Below are positions 1-6,837 of a stretch of 7,117 nucleotides of DNA, one piece after another. Position numbers and translations under genes: made by a program. Where the stretch lies: the NCBI GenBank assembly GCA_021845325.1, contig JAKBRR010000085.1, positions 1 to 7,117 of the forward strand. The letters run 5' to 3'. Origin of the DNA: Thermoplasmata archaeon. GTDB taxonomy: Archaea; Thermoplasmatota; Thermoplasmata; Thermoplasmatales; Thermoplasmataceae. The notes beneath the pieces were generated by a model. That model worked only from the letters and a program-made list of their open reading frames with translations. It had not been told where the DNA came from and did no database searches. Numbering within the stretch: the stretch's first letter is position 1; each line of letters starts with the position of its first letter.

Positions 1-59
1 ACGAGATTGTAATAGACATTTCCCTTCTTCGACTTTCTCTTCACAGGTATTACTGTCAT
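1..59 (-). CDS. N-terminal fragment of divergent gene, unknown product
   Basis: Reading the minus strand from the ATG at 59-57 gives 19 codons, beginning MTVIPVKRKSKKGNVYYN, before the window ends. An in-frame stop lies at 74-72, so the start is constrained to this ATG. A good archaeal BRE/TATA pair sits about 27 bp upstream, which fits a leaderless mRNA and supports a real gene. The basic, lysine-rich start followed by a 'G-x-x-Y-Y' strand resembles the N-termini of some IS4/IS1634-type transposases. That is a weak resemblance from only 19 residues and I would not name it. It is transcribed away from the nurA operon. Confidence 0.45.
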   Translation of the reverse strand, partial: MTVIPVKRKSKKGNVYYNL

Positions 60-60
60 T

Positions 61-82
61 GTATGTAGTAATTACTACATAC
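61..82. repeat. Perfect 22-bp palindrome, candidate operator
   Basis: The half-site GTATGTAGTAA is followed directly by its exact reverse complement, with no spacer and no mismatch; the symmetry ends at 60/83. It lies exactly between the TATA box (83-89) and the ATG (59) of the divergent gene, covering its predicted transcription start. A dimeric repressor bound here would block that promoter. It is about 110 bp from the nurA start, so a role for the operon is less certain. It is AT-rich with no loop and no T-run, so a terminator is less likely. Confidence 0.6.
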
Positions 83-97
83 TATATAGATCTTTCG
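83..97 (-). promoter_or_regulatory. Archaeal BRE/TATA promoter of the divergent gene
   Basis: On the minus strand the sequence reads CGAAAG (97-92), then a TATATAG box (89-83). This is the arrangement of a TFB-recognition element followed by a TATA box. The box centre is about 27 bp from the ATG at 59, the spacing expected if transcription starts at or next to the start codon. A GATC lies at 89-92, between the BRE and the TATA box, so a Dam-type methylase could in principle mark the promoter; that link is speculation. Confidence 0.5.
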
Positions 98-150
98 GTA
101 CCCTGTGTTTTCAATAAGAAATGATGTAAAAAATAATTATTGGACAGTCA

Positions 151-160
151 ACATATAATT
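151..160 (+). promoter_or_regulatory. Candidate TATA box of the nurA-herA operon
   Basis: ACATATAATT is the best TATA-like element upstream of the first operon gene. Transcription would start about 26 bp downstream, near 182, leaving a leader of only about 10 nt before the TTG at 193. If transcription starts further upstream, for example from the AT-rich tract at 129-141, the AGGGG at 171-175 would be in the leader, but it is 17 nt from the TTG, which is too far for a normal Shine-Dalgarno. The choice is uncertain. Confidence 0.35.
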
Positions 161-192
161 GCCATAGTCTAGGGGAAAATTTAAAGTATATT

Positions 193-1236
193 TTGTTGTT
201 AAAGTCATTATTGGGAGAATATATCTATTCAAAATTTATCCTAGATTCGAGATTTTACGAGGTCATAGATGATTTGGGCAAAAAGAATATTCACGCCAAT
301 AATCCAATGAATACTTCCTTTGACAAAGATGATGATTTCTCTTATAGCTCCGATGTTAAAGTTCAAGCAGTTGAACAATTTGAAAAATTTAAACTTGACC
401 CAAAAATAGGTCAGAAAATAACCAACGAATACAGAATTAGTGCTTACGATGAAAGTTTAGTGAAAATTCCCGCCTTGGAAGGAAGTGGATTTTTTATTTC
501 TCACAGTCTCATTACGTTGAGTGAAGACAGGTATGTGCCTTTGATATTCCTAACCTTTAATTTTTATACAAGATCTAAATCTATTGCTGACGGGAATAAT
601 TCATTGACTTTTACTACACAACCGTTAGATCTTGCCTCAAAAATCCAATACTTAAATGATAGAAAGGAAACTTTATCTCGATATACACCTGATTCATCTG
701 TACTACTCATAGATGGACCATTAATCGGTGGCCAGATAACTGATTACAATATGAAACTCAATGCAGAGTTGTTGGAAAGAAAGATATTCCCAATTTATTT
801 TGTAAAGAATTCCGACAGTTCACTCATTATAGACAACACTATAAACATAAAGGGCAAATACAATTCAGATTTTGAATGGGCATTCAAGACCCTAAAGCCG
901 GGAGAGCGTACTAGATTATACAAATATTCAGATTTATCGGACCCAATCGGAAATAAGAAGAAGTTTTTCAGCTATGTAAAAGCTTTTTCAGCTCCTCCCT
1001 GTAGAGTCGAGTTTGATGAGACATCATATCTGAGATTTGGAAAGACCATCGATGAAATCTTTCACATGATATTCTACTTGCTATTGGCTCAAGGTAACCC
1101 CCAGAATCCTCAGACTCGTCCAATAGCAATAGCTGAGGCCTTTGCCAGGGAGGCTCTGAAAGTCATTGATTTTGACGAAGTAATTCATAGAACTGGTATT
1201 AGGGCAACTATGAACTACACAAGGTTTGGGTGGTAA
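193..1236 (+). CDS. nurA: NurA-like nuclease (divergent)
   Basis: Predicted single- and double-strand DNA nuclease that pairs with the HerA translocase encoded just downstream; NurA family enzymes degrade 5' strands with HerA during end resection. The best family signal is VLLIDGPLIGG (170-180), the NurA 'DG' strand with a metal-binding Asp (D174), followed by LLERKIFPIYFVKNS (193-207), the usual NurA beta-strand. E159 fits the conserved Glu before it. An N-terminal 'DGS' motif may be represented by D86-E-S (ISAYDESL). The C-terminal segment RPIAIAEAFAREAL (309-322) lies where NurA normally has a 'YP....AH' motif; the Tyr and His appear to be replaced (R309, F317). Length (347 aa) is normal for the family. 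Start: TTG at 193, with no ATG before residue 39; the frame is open back to 136, with no better start. Overlaps herA by 7 nt. Family call fairly sure; catalytic alignment made by eye. Confidence 0.75.
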   Translation: MLLKSLLGEYIYSKFILDSRFYEVIDDLGKKNIHANNPMNTSFDKDDDFSYSSDVKVQAVEQFEKFKLDPKIGQKITNEYRISAYDESLVKIPALEGSGFFISHSLITLSEDRYVPLIFLTFNFYTRSKSIADGNNSLTFTTQPLDLASKIQYLNDRKETLSRYTPDSSVLLIDGPLIGGQITDYNMKLNAELLERKIFPIYFVKNSDSSLIIDNTINIKGKYNSDFEWAFKTLKPGERTRLYKYSDLSDPIGNKKKFFSYVKAFSAPPCRVEFDETSYLRFGKTIDEIFHMIFYLLLAQGNPQNPQTRPIAIAEAFAREALKVIDFDEVIHRTGIRATMNYTRFGW

Positions 1237-2807
1237 AAATGACAATGATTACATTACAGGAAGAAAATGGGAAAATAGTGCTTGTGTCAAAGGGAATTGA
1301 AACTCGCGGAATACTCCATTATGGATCTTATTTGACTGTGGAAGATGAAAAATTGGGCAAAAAGTTCATTTTGAGGGTCGAGGAAAGTTACCAAAGTACT
1401 TCCTTCAGTATTTCACCGATGCTGGTCGATATGGATATAAGTCCACTAACACAAGACCAAAGGCTTAAGAATATTGTTAAGACATCTAGAATAGCGGAAC
1501 TCCCTCCCAGAAATGATGGGATGAGTAGTTATATAAGACCTTTAACAACAGCCAGATTGTCTAACCAAGAAGAGATAGATTACGCTTTTGGCAATAGTAC
1601 AGGAATTCCAATATTCCCAGCTACAGCTTATTCCAGAAACTGCCAAATATTAAAAGATGAGAATGGGAAAGCTCTCCAAGTCAAGATTCCGGATGATGTA
1701 TTCTTTCATCAGATATTGATTACCGGTGCAACTGGTAGCGGAAAAACTGTTGCTATGAAATATTTAGCACAGTACTTTGTGGAAAACCTAAAAGATGCCA
1801 AGGGACTTCCGGGAGCAGTCTTAGCAGTAAATGTGAAAGAGGAAGATTTACTCTATTTAGATAAAGCAACATCAAGTTATTCTGAAAGTGACAAAAAAGA
1901 GTGGGATGATCTCGGTTTGAAACCACACGGAGTGGGCTCCTTTAGACTCTATTACACTGGCCAAAAAATTCCCAATTACACCACTAAGGTCGACCGGTCA
2001 AAGTGTGAAAGCATCACGCTCAAAGTTGAAAATCTGGAGCCTGAAAACCTTAGTGGGTTGATCCCTAATCTTACCCTGCATGGTTCCGAGCAATTACCTA
2101 ATATTTTCAGATACTGGCAGAGCAAAGTTATGGAGCAAAATGAGACTATGAGAGATTTCATCTCATATTTCGACGATCCAGGGAAGAATAGGGAATTTAA
2201 CGTTTTAACCGCAAATGGAGATGAATATACCTATAAGATTAACGCTGGAACTTATGCAAGCATAAGAACTGCACTTCAATTGTCATCAGATTATTTTGAC
2301 AATGCAAACTCAAAGGAATTGGATGTAAAAGATATTTTAGTGAGACGAAAAATATCTGTAATTGATGTTAGTCAGAAAAAAGGAATGGGATTTGGAGCTG
2401 TCTTACTCAGAGATGTCCTTGACAAAATATATAAGGCAAAGAGTGAGGGTAAAATTGATGTTCCTATTCTTCTTATTATAGACGAAGTCCACGAATTTTA
2501 TGGCAATGCCAGAAGCAGAGAGGCCTTGGAAACTTTAGACGCAATAGCAAGAAAGGGACGTAGTCTGTCGATCGGAGTTATATTTGCTTCTCAAAATCCT
2601 GAAGATATACCTAACGGTATATCTAAGGTTGTAAATTCCCAAATAAGTTTTAAGGGTTCCATAGGTAAGATAAACATAAATTCGCAGCTTTTTGATCCAG
2701 AGGGTTTGAGTCCGGGGTTTGCAGTGTCAAAAATACATGGACTAAGTCAAATAAAGCTTGTGAAATTTCCACTGACTCTTGGAGGGTTGTTCATTGAAAA
2801 AAAGTGA
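1230..2807 (+). CDS. herA: HerA-like hexameric DNA translocase ATPase
   Basis: FtsK/HerA-superfamily ATPase, expected to form a hexameric ring that pumps double-stranded DNA into the associated NurA nuclease. The N-terminal ~120 residues are beta-rich and fit a HAS-barrel, the NurA-docking domain of HerA. Walker A is GATGSGKT (166-173); Walker B is VPILLIIDEVHEF (411-423) with D418 and E419. Then ARKGRSLSIGVIFASQNP (440-457) gives the arginine-finger region and the sensor Gln (Q455), as in HerA. About 240 residues separate Walker A and B, again HerA-like. The 525-aa length is close to that of characterised archaeal HerA. GTG at 1230 has AAGGT at 1221-1225; ATG at 1239 has GGTG at 1229-1232 and is an equally good start. 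Overlaps nurA by 7 nt (or lies 2 nt downstream if 1239 is used), implying coupled translation. All ATPase motifs look intact. Confidence 0.88.
   Translation: MVKMTMITLQEENGKIVLVSKGIETRGILHYGSYLTVEDEKLGKKFILRVEESYQSTSFSISPMLVDMDISPLTQDQRLKNIVKTSRIAELPPRNDGMSSYIRPLTTARLSNQEEIDYAFGNSTGIPIFPATAYSRNCQILKDENGKALQVKIPDDVFFHQILITGATGSGKTVAMKYLAQYFVENLKDAKGLPGAVLAVNVKEEDLLYLDKATSSYSESDKKEWDDLGLKPHGVGSFRLYYTGQKIPNYTTKVDRSKCESITLKVENLEPENLSGLIPNLTLHGSEQLPNIFRYWQSKVMEQNETMRDFISYFDDPGKNREFNVLTANGDEYTYKINAGTYASIRTALQLSSDYFDNANSKELDVKDILVRRKISVIDVSQKKGMGFGAVLLRDVLDKIYKAKSEGKIDVPILLIIDEVHEFYGNARSREALETLDAIARKGRSLSIGVIFASQNPEDIPNGISKVVNSQISFKGSIGKININSQLFDPEGLSPGFAVSKIHGLSQIKLVKFPLTLGGLFIEKK
2781..2786 (+). 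promoter_or_regulatory. Strong Shine-Dalgarno inside the 3' end of herA
   Basis: GGAGGG lies seven nucleotides before a TTG at 2794, while herA is still being translated in another frame. It is one of the strongest ribosome-binding sites in the window and decides the start of the 41-aa ORF that follows. Confidence 0.6.
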
Positions 2808-2919
2808 CGAGATGAAATTCTATAAGTTTCTAGAAAATTTATTCGCGCCTGAAGAACTGGATTTGCTAAAGAAGGTTGTAGAAGGCCAAGGGGAGGAGTT
2901 AATTTCCGATGACATTTAA
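2794..2919 (+). CDS. Hidden 41-aa acidic protein between herA and the SMC gene
   Basis: A small ORF fills the otherwise empty gap between herA and the SMC-like gene. It starts with TTG at 2794, overlapping the herA end by 14 nt, and ends with TAA at 2917-2919, overlapping the SMC start by 11 nt. An internal in-frame ATG (2812) would give 35 aa but has no Shine-Dalgarno, whereas TTG 2794 has GGAGGG at a 7-nt spacing. The product is predicted helical: its core reads MKFYKFLENLFAPEELDLLK and the tail is acidic, ending EELISDDI. No signal peptide, membrane helix or cysteine. No known family is recognised. Its place in the operon suggests a small subunit or adaptor between the HerA-NurA and SMC modules, but that is inference. 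The alternative is that it is only a spacer that keeps ribosomes moving to the next gene. Confidence 0.6.
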   Translation: MKKSDEMKFYKFLENLFAPEELDLLKKVVEGQGEELISDDI

Positions 2920-4999
2920 ACTCAAATATAATTGGCAATTTCGTGATGAACACTATACTTCCGCTTATCCTGCAGCAACCGACGAAGACAATAATATTTT
3001 CAAAATCCGCGGCAAGAATGAACGAGGGAAAACTACTACATTAAAAATACTTGCCTTTGCCTTTGGAGTTATTGACGATGATGCAGGGAATATTACCCAA
3101 GGCATATTAGATGAGATTTCAGATCTTGAAGACGGTGAAACTACACTAACTTTTGATTTTATTATAATGAGTCCTGACCGTGGATTAACTTTAGAATGTA
3201 GTTACTATAACAAGGAGCGTTTCTTCAAAATAAATGGTGACGACGTTGGGGAAGTTGAGGTTAGGGATAAATTCGTTGTATTATTTGATGTGCCTGAACC
3301 GCTCCAGGAAAAGCTCAAAAACTCCATAAAAAATGTAAGAAGTCGTTTTAGGCGTTACAACGATTTGGTAAATTCATATAATATGCAACTAGGTCTATTG
3401 CATACACAAATGACAGAATACAATAACGCAGAAAAATCAAAACAAAAAATACTTGAAACCATTTCCAACCTGGAAAGCGACCTTTCACATTACAAGGATT
3501 TGCTGAATTCATACACTAATGAGGAACCCAATATTAGAAAGCAGTTTGTAGTCTATCAATATTATAAACTGACGAATGATTTCGCTGAGGCGGAGGGCAA
3601 ATGCAAAGAAATAGAAAGTTTGATAAGAAAATACCAAAACCGTGAAAGGAAAATATCAAACAATGGAAGAAATTTGTTAAAAGTGGGGAATGAGTTAAGA
3701 GATATGATTTACTATTCAAAGGAACTTTTTATATCAAGAATTGGGATAGATTCGCGAGAGAAATTTAACAGAGTTTTGAACAACGTTGTTGCACTCTCCG
3801 ACATTGGTAAACTAAACGAAGATATCCTTTCTAATATCTACACTTTTTATTTAGATCAACTTGAAGCCGCAAAAAAGTCCCAGTCAAGTGATGTTTCTGA
3901 TAAGAGTTACAAGATAAAACAGGAATTGGAACTTATTAGGAAATTATTGACCGTTATCAAAGAATATGTAAATATTGACCCGGAAATACCCGGTTCAGGG
4001 AAAAAGATTACAGAACTTCTCACACCACTTCAACAAAGGGAACAAGAACTATCTAATTTAGTAAGTGACGATGAATCCATGGGCGCAATTATCTCGAAAT
4101 GCAATGAAATAATAATACAAATAGGAAACGTTACATCCGAATTAAAGAAATTCAAAGAGCGCAGAAGTGACCATGAAGAGGAGGAAAGCGAGATTGACCA
4201 AGAATCTCTTAAGAAGCAAAAGGAAGAATGTGACAAAAAAATGGATATTGCCTCGATAAATTTAGATAAATTGCAACAAGAGTATGATTCCATATCTGAA
4301 GCAGAGAGGGCAAGTTTTCGGCTTGACCCCAATATAGTACAAACATACGATACTCTAATTTCCAACAAAAAGGAGTTCTCAGATAAAATATCCAATACTA
4401 ATATCAACTTAATGGTACAGAGAGAATCTCTCAAGAGATATGAAGATGTTTCAAAACCCAATACAGAAATGAGTATGGATGATATTAATGCTGAGAGTAA
4501 AAAACTAGAAGAGCTTAGGAAAAAATTGAATAGTTATACTAACAAGCTACAGAATATTGATCTGAAGAAAATGCAGCTCAGAGAATATTCTGGCGGAGAC
4601 GGGTCGGAACTTTATTCCAAGATTGGTGAATATTTAGCAAGCGTTGTCGAGGTCATATACCATAACAAACGCCCCTATGAAATCACGAATATTGACTTTT
4701 CGAGGGGAGAGTATGTTTTAGCAGATGGGTCTGGTGCAATTAAATTCACTAGGCTTGGAACAGGAACTAGGGCTCTCAACGCTTTGTTATCAAAGGTAAG
4801 ACAAAATTTTCAAGGAAAAACAAAGATCATTTTAATAGATGAGATAGGAGATATGGACTTTGATAATCAGCAAATCTTGCTAAACGAACTGAAAAAACAG
4901 GTTAGGAGTGGAGATGCCCTTCTTGCAATGCTAACTGAACGGGATGACAGTAGCGATGTAGTAAGCGTGGTTCCAATACCATTGGATCCGGTGATCTAA
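2909..4999 (+). CDS. SMC/Rad50-like coiled-coil ATPase
   Basis: ABC-type ATPase of the SMC/Rad50 class, 696 aa, expected to dimerise around DNA. Walker A is GKNERGKT (35-42). A long charged, Lys/Glu-rich coiled coil runs from about 140 to 550, probably in two arms around a break near PEIPGSG (358-364). The C-terminal head has a signature-like motif FTRLGTGTRALNALL (613-627) and Walker B KIILIDEIGDMDFD (639-652) with D644 and E645, the 'DMD' serving as D-loop. There is no CxxC, so no Rad50 zinc hook; the cysteines (C97, C232, C398, C441) are isolated. The usual H-loop His seems to be missing, with LTERDD (675-680) in its place. It is shorter than Rad50 (about 850-900 aa) or true SMC (about 1,200). 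Start: ATG 2909, preceded by GGAGGAG (2892-2898). ATPase class is sure; it is not a plain Rad50. Small ABC ATPases of this type are common in defence islands. Confidence 0.85.
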   Translation: MTFKLKYNWQFRDEHYTSAYPAATDEDNNIFKIRGKNERGKTTTLKILAFAFGVIDDDAGNITQGILDEISDLEDGETTLTFDFIIMSPDRGLTLECSYYNKERFFKINGDDVGEVEVRDKFVVLFDVPEPLQEKLKNSIKNVRSRFRRYNDLVNSYNMQLGLLHTQMTEYNNAEKSKQKILETISNLESDLSHYKDLLNSYTNEEPNIRKQFVVYQYYKLTNDFAEAEGKCKEIESLIRKYQNRERKISNNGRNLLKVGNELRDMIYYSKELFISRIGIDSREKFNRVLNNVVALSDIGKLNEDILSNIYTFYLDQLEAAKKSQSSDVSDKSYKIKQELELIRKLLTVIKEYVNIDPEIPGSGKKITELLTPLQQREQELSNLVSDDESMGAIISKCNEIIIQIGNVTSELKKFKERRSDHEEEESEIDQESLKKQKEECDKKMDIASINLDKLQQEYDSISEAERASFRLDPNIVQTYDTLISNKKEFSDKISNTNINLMVQRESLKRYEDVSKPNTEMSMDDINAESKKLEELRKKLNSYTNKLQNIDLKKMQLREYSGGDGSELYSKIGEYLASVVEVIYHNKRPYEITNIDFSRGEYVLADGSGAIKFTRLGTGTRALNALLSKVRQNFQGKTKIILIDEIGDMDFDNQQILLNELKKQVRSGDALLAMLTERDDSSDVVSVVPIPLDPVI
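4990..4996 (+). promoter_or_regulatory. Shine-Dalgarno GGTGATC at the SMC stop / next start
   Basis: GGTGATC matches the complement of the archaeal 16S rRNA tail and lies directly before a TAATG, where the stop of the SMC gene (4997-4999) and the start of the next gene (4999) share one base. This is a termination-reinitiation junction and implies near 1:1 production of the two proteins. Confidence 0.55.
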
Positions 5000-5898
5000 T
5001 GGAAAATGAAAGCAATGTTGGTGTATCTCTGAAAAAACTAGGAGATTTCTGGCAAGCCCAATTCAATCTAAAGAGTTTTAACGGTATGTCATTGGAATTA
5101 ATGAAAAAATCTTCGACTCAGAGAAAAGATTTTTTTAACAAACACTCCTTTCAGATGGTTCAGACTGGATTGAACGTAACTGAGGAAATTTTGTTGCGTC
5201 AAAATAAAATCGTAGCTTACGTTGATGATGAAAGCAAGCTGACATTGACAATGAAAGGCGTAATTTTATTGGAATTTGGTCTTGATATGAGCAATAACCT
5301 GAATAACAAGTTTCTAGATGAGTTAAATAGACAATATTTTGAATCTTTAACGAGGAAATCTTTTTCTCCTTTAGAAACCCAAGAAAAGGGAGTTATCATC
5401 GCTCTTCTGGGGCTCCTTGCTCTGACGCCAAATACTTCAGTAAAATTAAGTGCATTCAACGATTCTTATTCAAATACCAGTTCTTTTAAGCTTTGTGTTG
5501 ATAAAAGTCTTGCCTTTTTGCAGTCACTAGGTAAGGAGTATGAAGACCCCAAAATTAAGAATATTTGGAATCTTGATGTAAGAGGAGAAGACCCTGTAAA
5601 TGCACGTTTGACTAGGTTAAATTCAATAGCACTGAAAACAAATAATATCTACAAGAAGAGTGGGGGACATTACCTCGATGCAATAAATAATGGAAATTTA
5701 GTCTCAGAAAAGATAGAAATTTTGTTGAAAAAAATCTTTAATCACGGCACTGTGGAATACAAAAAGAGAGAGGAATTTGTAAGATTATTACAAGACATCT
5801 ATTCCGAAAGATACAAAATTATCAATAATGTCCCAGATTTTAACCAGTTAGAAGTAAAATATAAGATAAGTGAGTGCGTGATGACCTTTGTGCAGTAA
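4999..5898 (+). CDS. Protein of unknown family, possible winged-helix domain
   Basis: 299 aa, no family recognised. Residues about 51-95 (from FQMVQTGLNV to LTLTMKGVILLEF) run helix, then a beta-hairpin with DDES at the turn, then 'LT-x-K-G' and a helix. This is the usual end of a winged helix-turn-helix domain. A second helical block, SPLETQEKGVIIALLGLLAL (123-142), is hydrophobic but follows a charged turn and looks like a packed helix rather than a membrane anchor. The rest is mixed alpha/beta with a basic C-terminal helical part (about 235-275). No nuclease, phosphatase or nucleotide-binding motif is visible. It starts on the last base of the SMC gene. In SMC-type systems such as MukBEF and Wadjet, winged-helix proteins (kleisin or kite subunits) bind the SMC heads, so an SMC-partner role is a reasonable inference, not a demonstrated one. 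Confidence 0.6.
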   Translation: MENESNVGVSLKKLGDFWQAQFNLKSFNGMSLELMKKSSTQRKDFFNKHSFQMVQTGLNVTEEILLRQNKIVAYVDDESKLTLTMKGVILLEFGLDMSNNLNNKFLDELNRQYFESLTRKSFSPLETQEKGVIIALLGLLALTPNTSVKLSAFNDSYSNTSSFKLCVDKSLAFLQSLGKEYEDPKIKNIWNLDVRGEDPVNARLTRLNSIALKTNNIYKKSGGHYLDAINNGNLVSEKIEILLKKIFNHGTVEYKKREEFVRLLQDIYSERYKIINNVPDFNQLEVKYKISECVMTFVQ

Positions 5899-6820
5899 GT
5901 TCCAGGAATTGAAATCTATAAAAAGAAATTCTCCAGATCTAACAGCGGGATTTCCCCGCTCTGTTCTAAGATACCCAGGTGGTAAAGCCCGGATCTTAAA
6001 GTTAATATTAGATTTCATACCAGAGCATTTTAAGGAATATAGAGAACCATTTGTTGGAGGTGGCTCATTATTTCTTTGGTTATTAGAAAATAAACCGGGA
6101 CTTAAGTTTTGGATCAATGACATTAATGAAGACCTAATTGCATTTTGGTCCACCCTGAAAGCATCCGGAGAACAATTGGCAGAAGAAGCATTAAGAATTA
6201 GGGAAACGTATAAAGATGGTAAAGTACTTTACTATAAACTCAAGAACCAAAATGTGGGTGATTTAGGGACTTTTGAAAGAGGTCTCAGGTTTTTCATTCT
6301 TAATCGAATTACATACTCAGGATTAGTAGATGCTGGTGGGTATTCAAAAGAATCTTTTAAGGAAAGGTTTACGGAAAATTCCATAGACAATCTCAGACGA
6401 GTCAGTCCAAGATTGAGAGATGTCAAAATAACGCGAGGGAATTACGACTGTTTGCTGCAGGCTTCTGGAGATGAAGTTTTTTTATTTGCTGATCCGCCTT
6501 ATGAAACTGCGAAACCCAGTAAGCTATATGGAAAGAGGGGGACTAATGGAACAAATTTTGATAGTAACCACTTGATAAGAGCACTGAGCGAATGCGAACA
6601 CGCTTGGCTCCTGACCTATGACAAGACGCCGCAAATATATGATAGTTACGTTAAATTTGCAATGATTGCTGAGAGATTAGTCCAATACGGCACTAACTTT
6701 AGAGGAAAAAAGAAACCTGCTAAGAAAGGTAAAGAACTCTTTATTCACAACTACAAAATCAGAATAGAAAACCAAAACCATCTTGACGATGATTTAGACT
6801 CGAAAGCTAAGGCACTATGA
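5888..6820 (+). CDS. D12-class adenine-N6 DNA methyltransferase (Dam-like)
   Basis: Transfers methyl from S-adenosylmethionine to adenine N6 in DNA. Motifs follow the D12/alpha-class order: RYPGGK (28-33, motif X), EPFVGGGSLF (53-62, motif I, SAM binding), WINDINEDLI (75-84), NRITYSGLVDAGGYS (139-153), and the catalytic DPPY (202-205). Length (310 aa) is only slightly above Dam (about 280). All key motifs are intact. The target site is not readable from sequence; GATC is common for the class, and GATC sites are neither absent nor obviously depleted here. TTG 5888 overlaps the previous gene by 11 nt; an in-frame stop at 5882-5884 leaves TTG 5888 or TTG 5909 as the only near starts. The conserved part begins at about residue 24. 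It probably protects self DNA from the upstream nuclease module, or is a modification arm of the system. The C-terminal 15 residues run to within 13 nt of the transposase end and may be altered by the insertion. Confidence 0.88.
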   Translation: MCSKFQELKSIKRNSPDLTAGFPRSVLRYPGGKARILKLILDFIPEHFKEYREPFVGGGSLFLWLLENKPGLKFWINDINEDLIAFWSTLKASGEQLAEEALRIRETYKDGKVLYYKLKNQNVGDLGTFERGLRFFILNRITYSGLVDAGGYSKESFKERFTENSIDNLRRVSPRLRDVKITRGNYDCLLQASGDEVFLFADPPYETAKPSKLYGKRGTNGTNFDSNHLIRALSECEHAWLLTYDKTPQIYDSYVKFAMIAERLVQYGTNFRGKKKPAKKGKELFIHNYKIRIENQNHLDDDLDSKAKAL

Positions 6821-6837
6821 TTAAATAACATAATCAT
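6817..6837. terminator. Weak hairpin between convergent genes
   Basis: ATGATTA (6817-6823) and its exact inverse TAATCAT (6831-6837) flank a 7-nt loop. The arms contain the stop codons of both convergent genes. The stem is short and AT-rich, so it is at most a weak bidirectional terminator. It could also be part of the IS end. Confidence 0.25.

Noticed and set aside
140..159. Bacterial-type promoter from TTGGACA and TATAAT
   Set aside because: The two boxes are only 8 bp apart instead of about 17, and other features in the region point to archaeal signals.
4030..4461. Antisense 143-codon ORF opposite the coiled-coil region
   Set aside because: It is Ser/Leu-rich, as expected from the reverse complement of Lys/Glu codons, lies wholly inside the SMC-like gene and has no Shine-Dalgarno or family likeness.
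2909..4999. True Rad50 with zinc hook
   Set aside because: No CxxC motif exists; cysteines are scattered, the protein is short and no mre11 gene is adjacent.
5365..5428. Transmembrane helix in the 299-aa protein
   Set aside because: The hydrophobic run GVIIALLGLLAL is only about 12 residues, flanked by charged and polar residues, and has no signal peptide or second segment.
5848..6153. Antisense 101-codon ORF across the start of the methyltransferase gene
   Set aside because: It is the shadow of the well-supported methyltransferase and of the 299-aa gene's end; the motifs in the sense frame explain the sequence.
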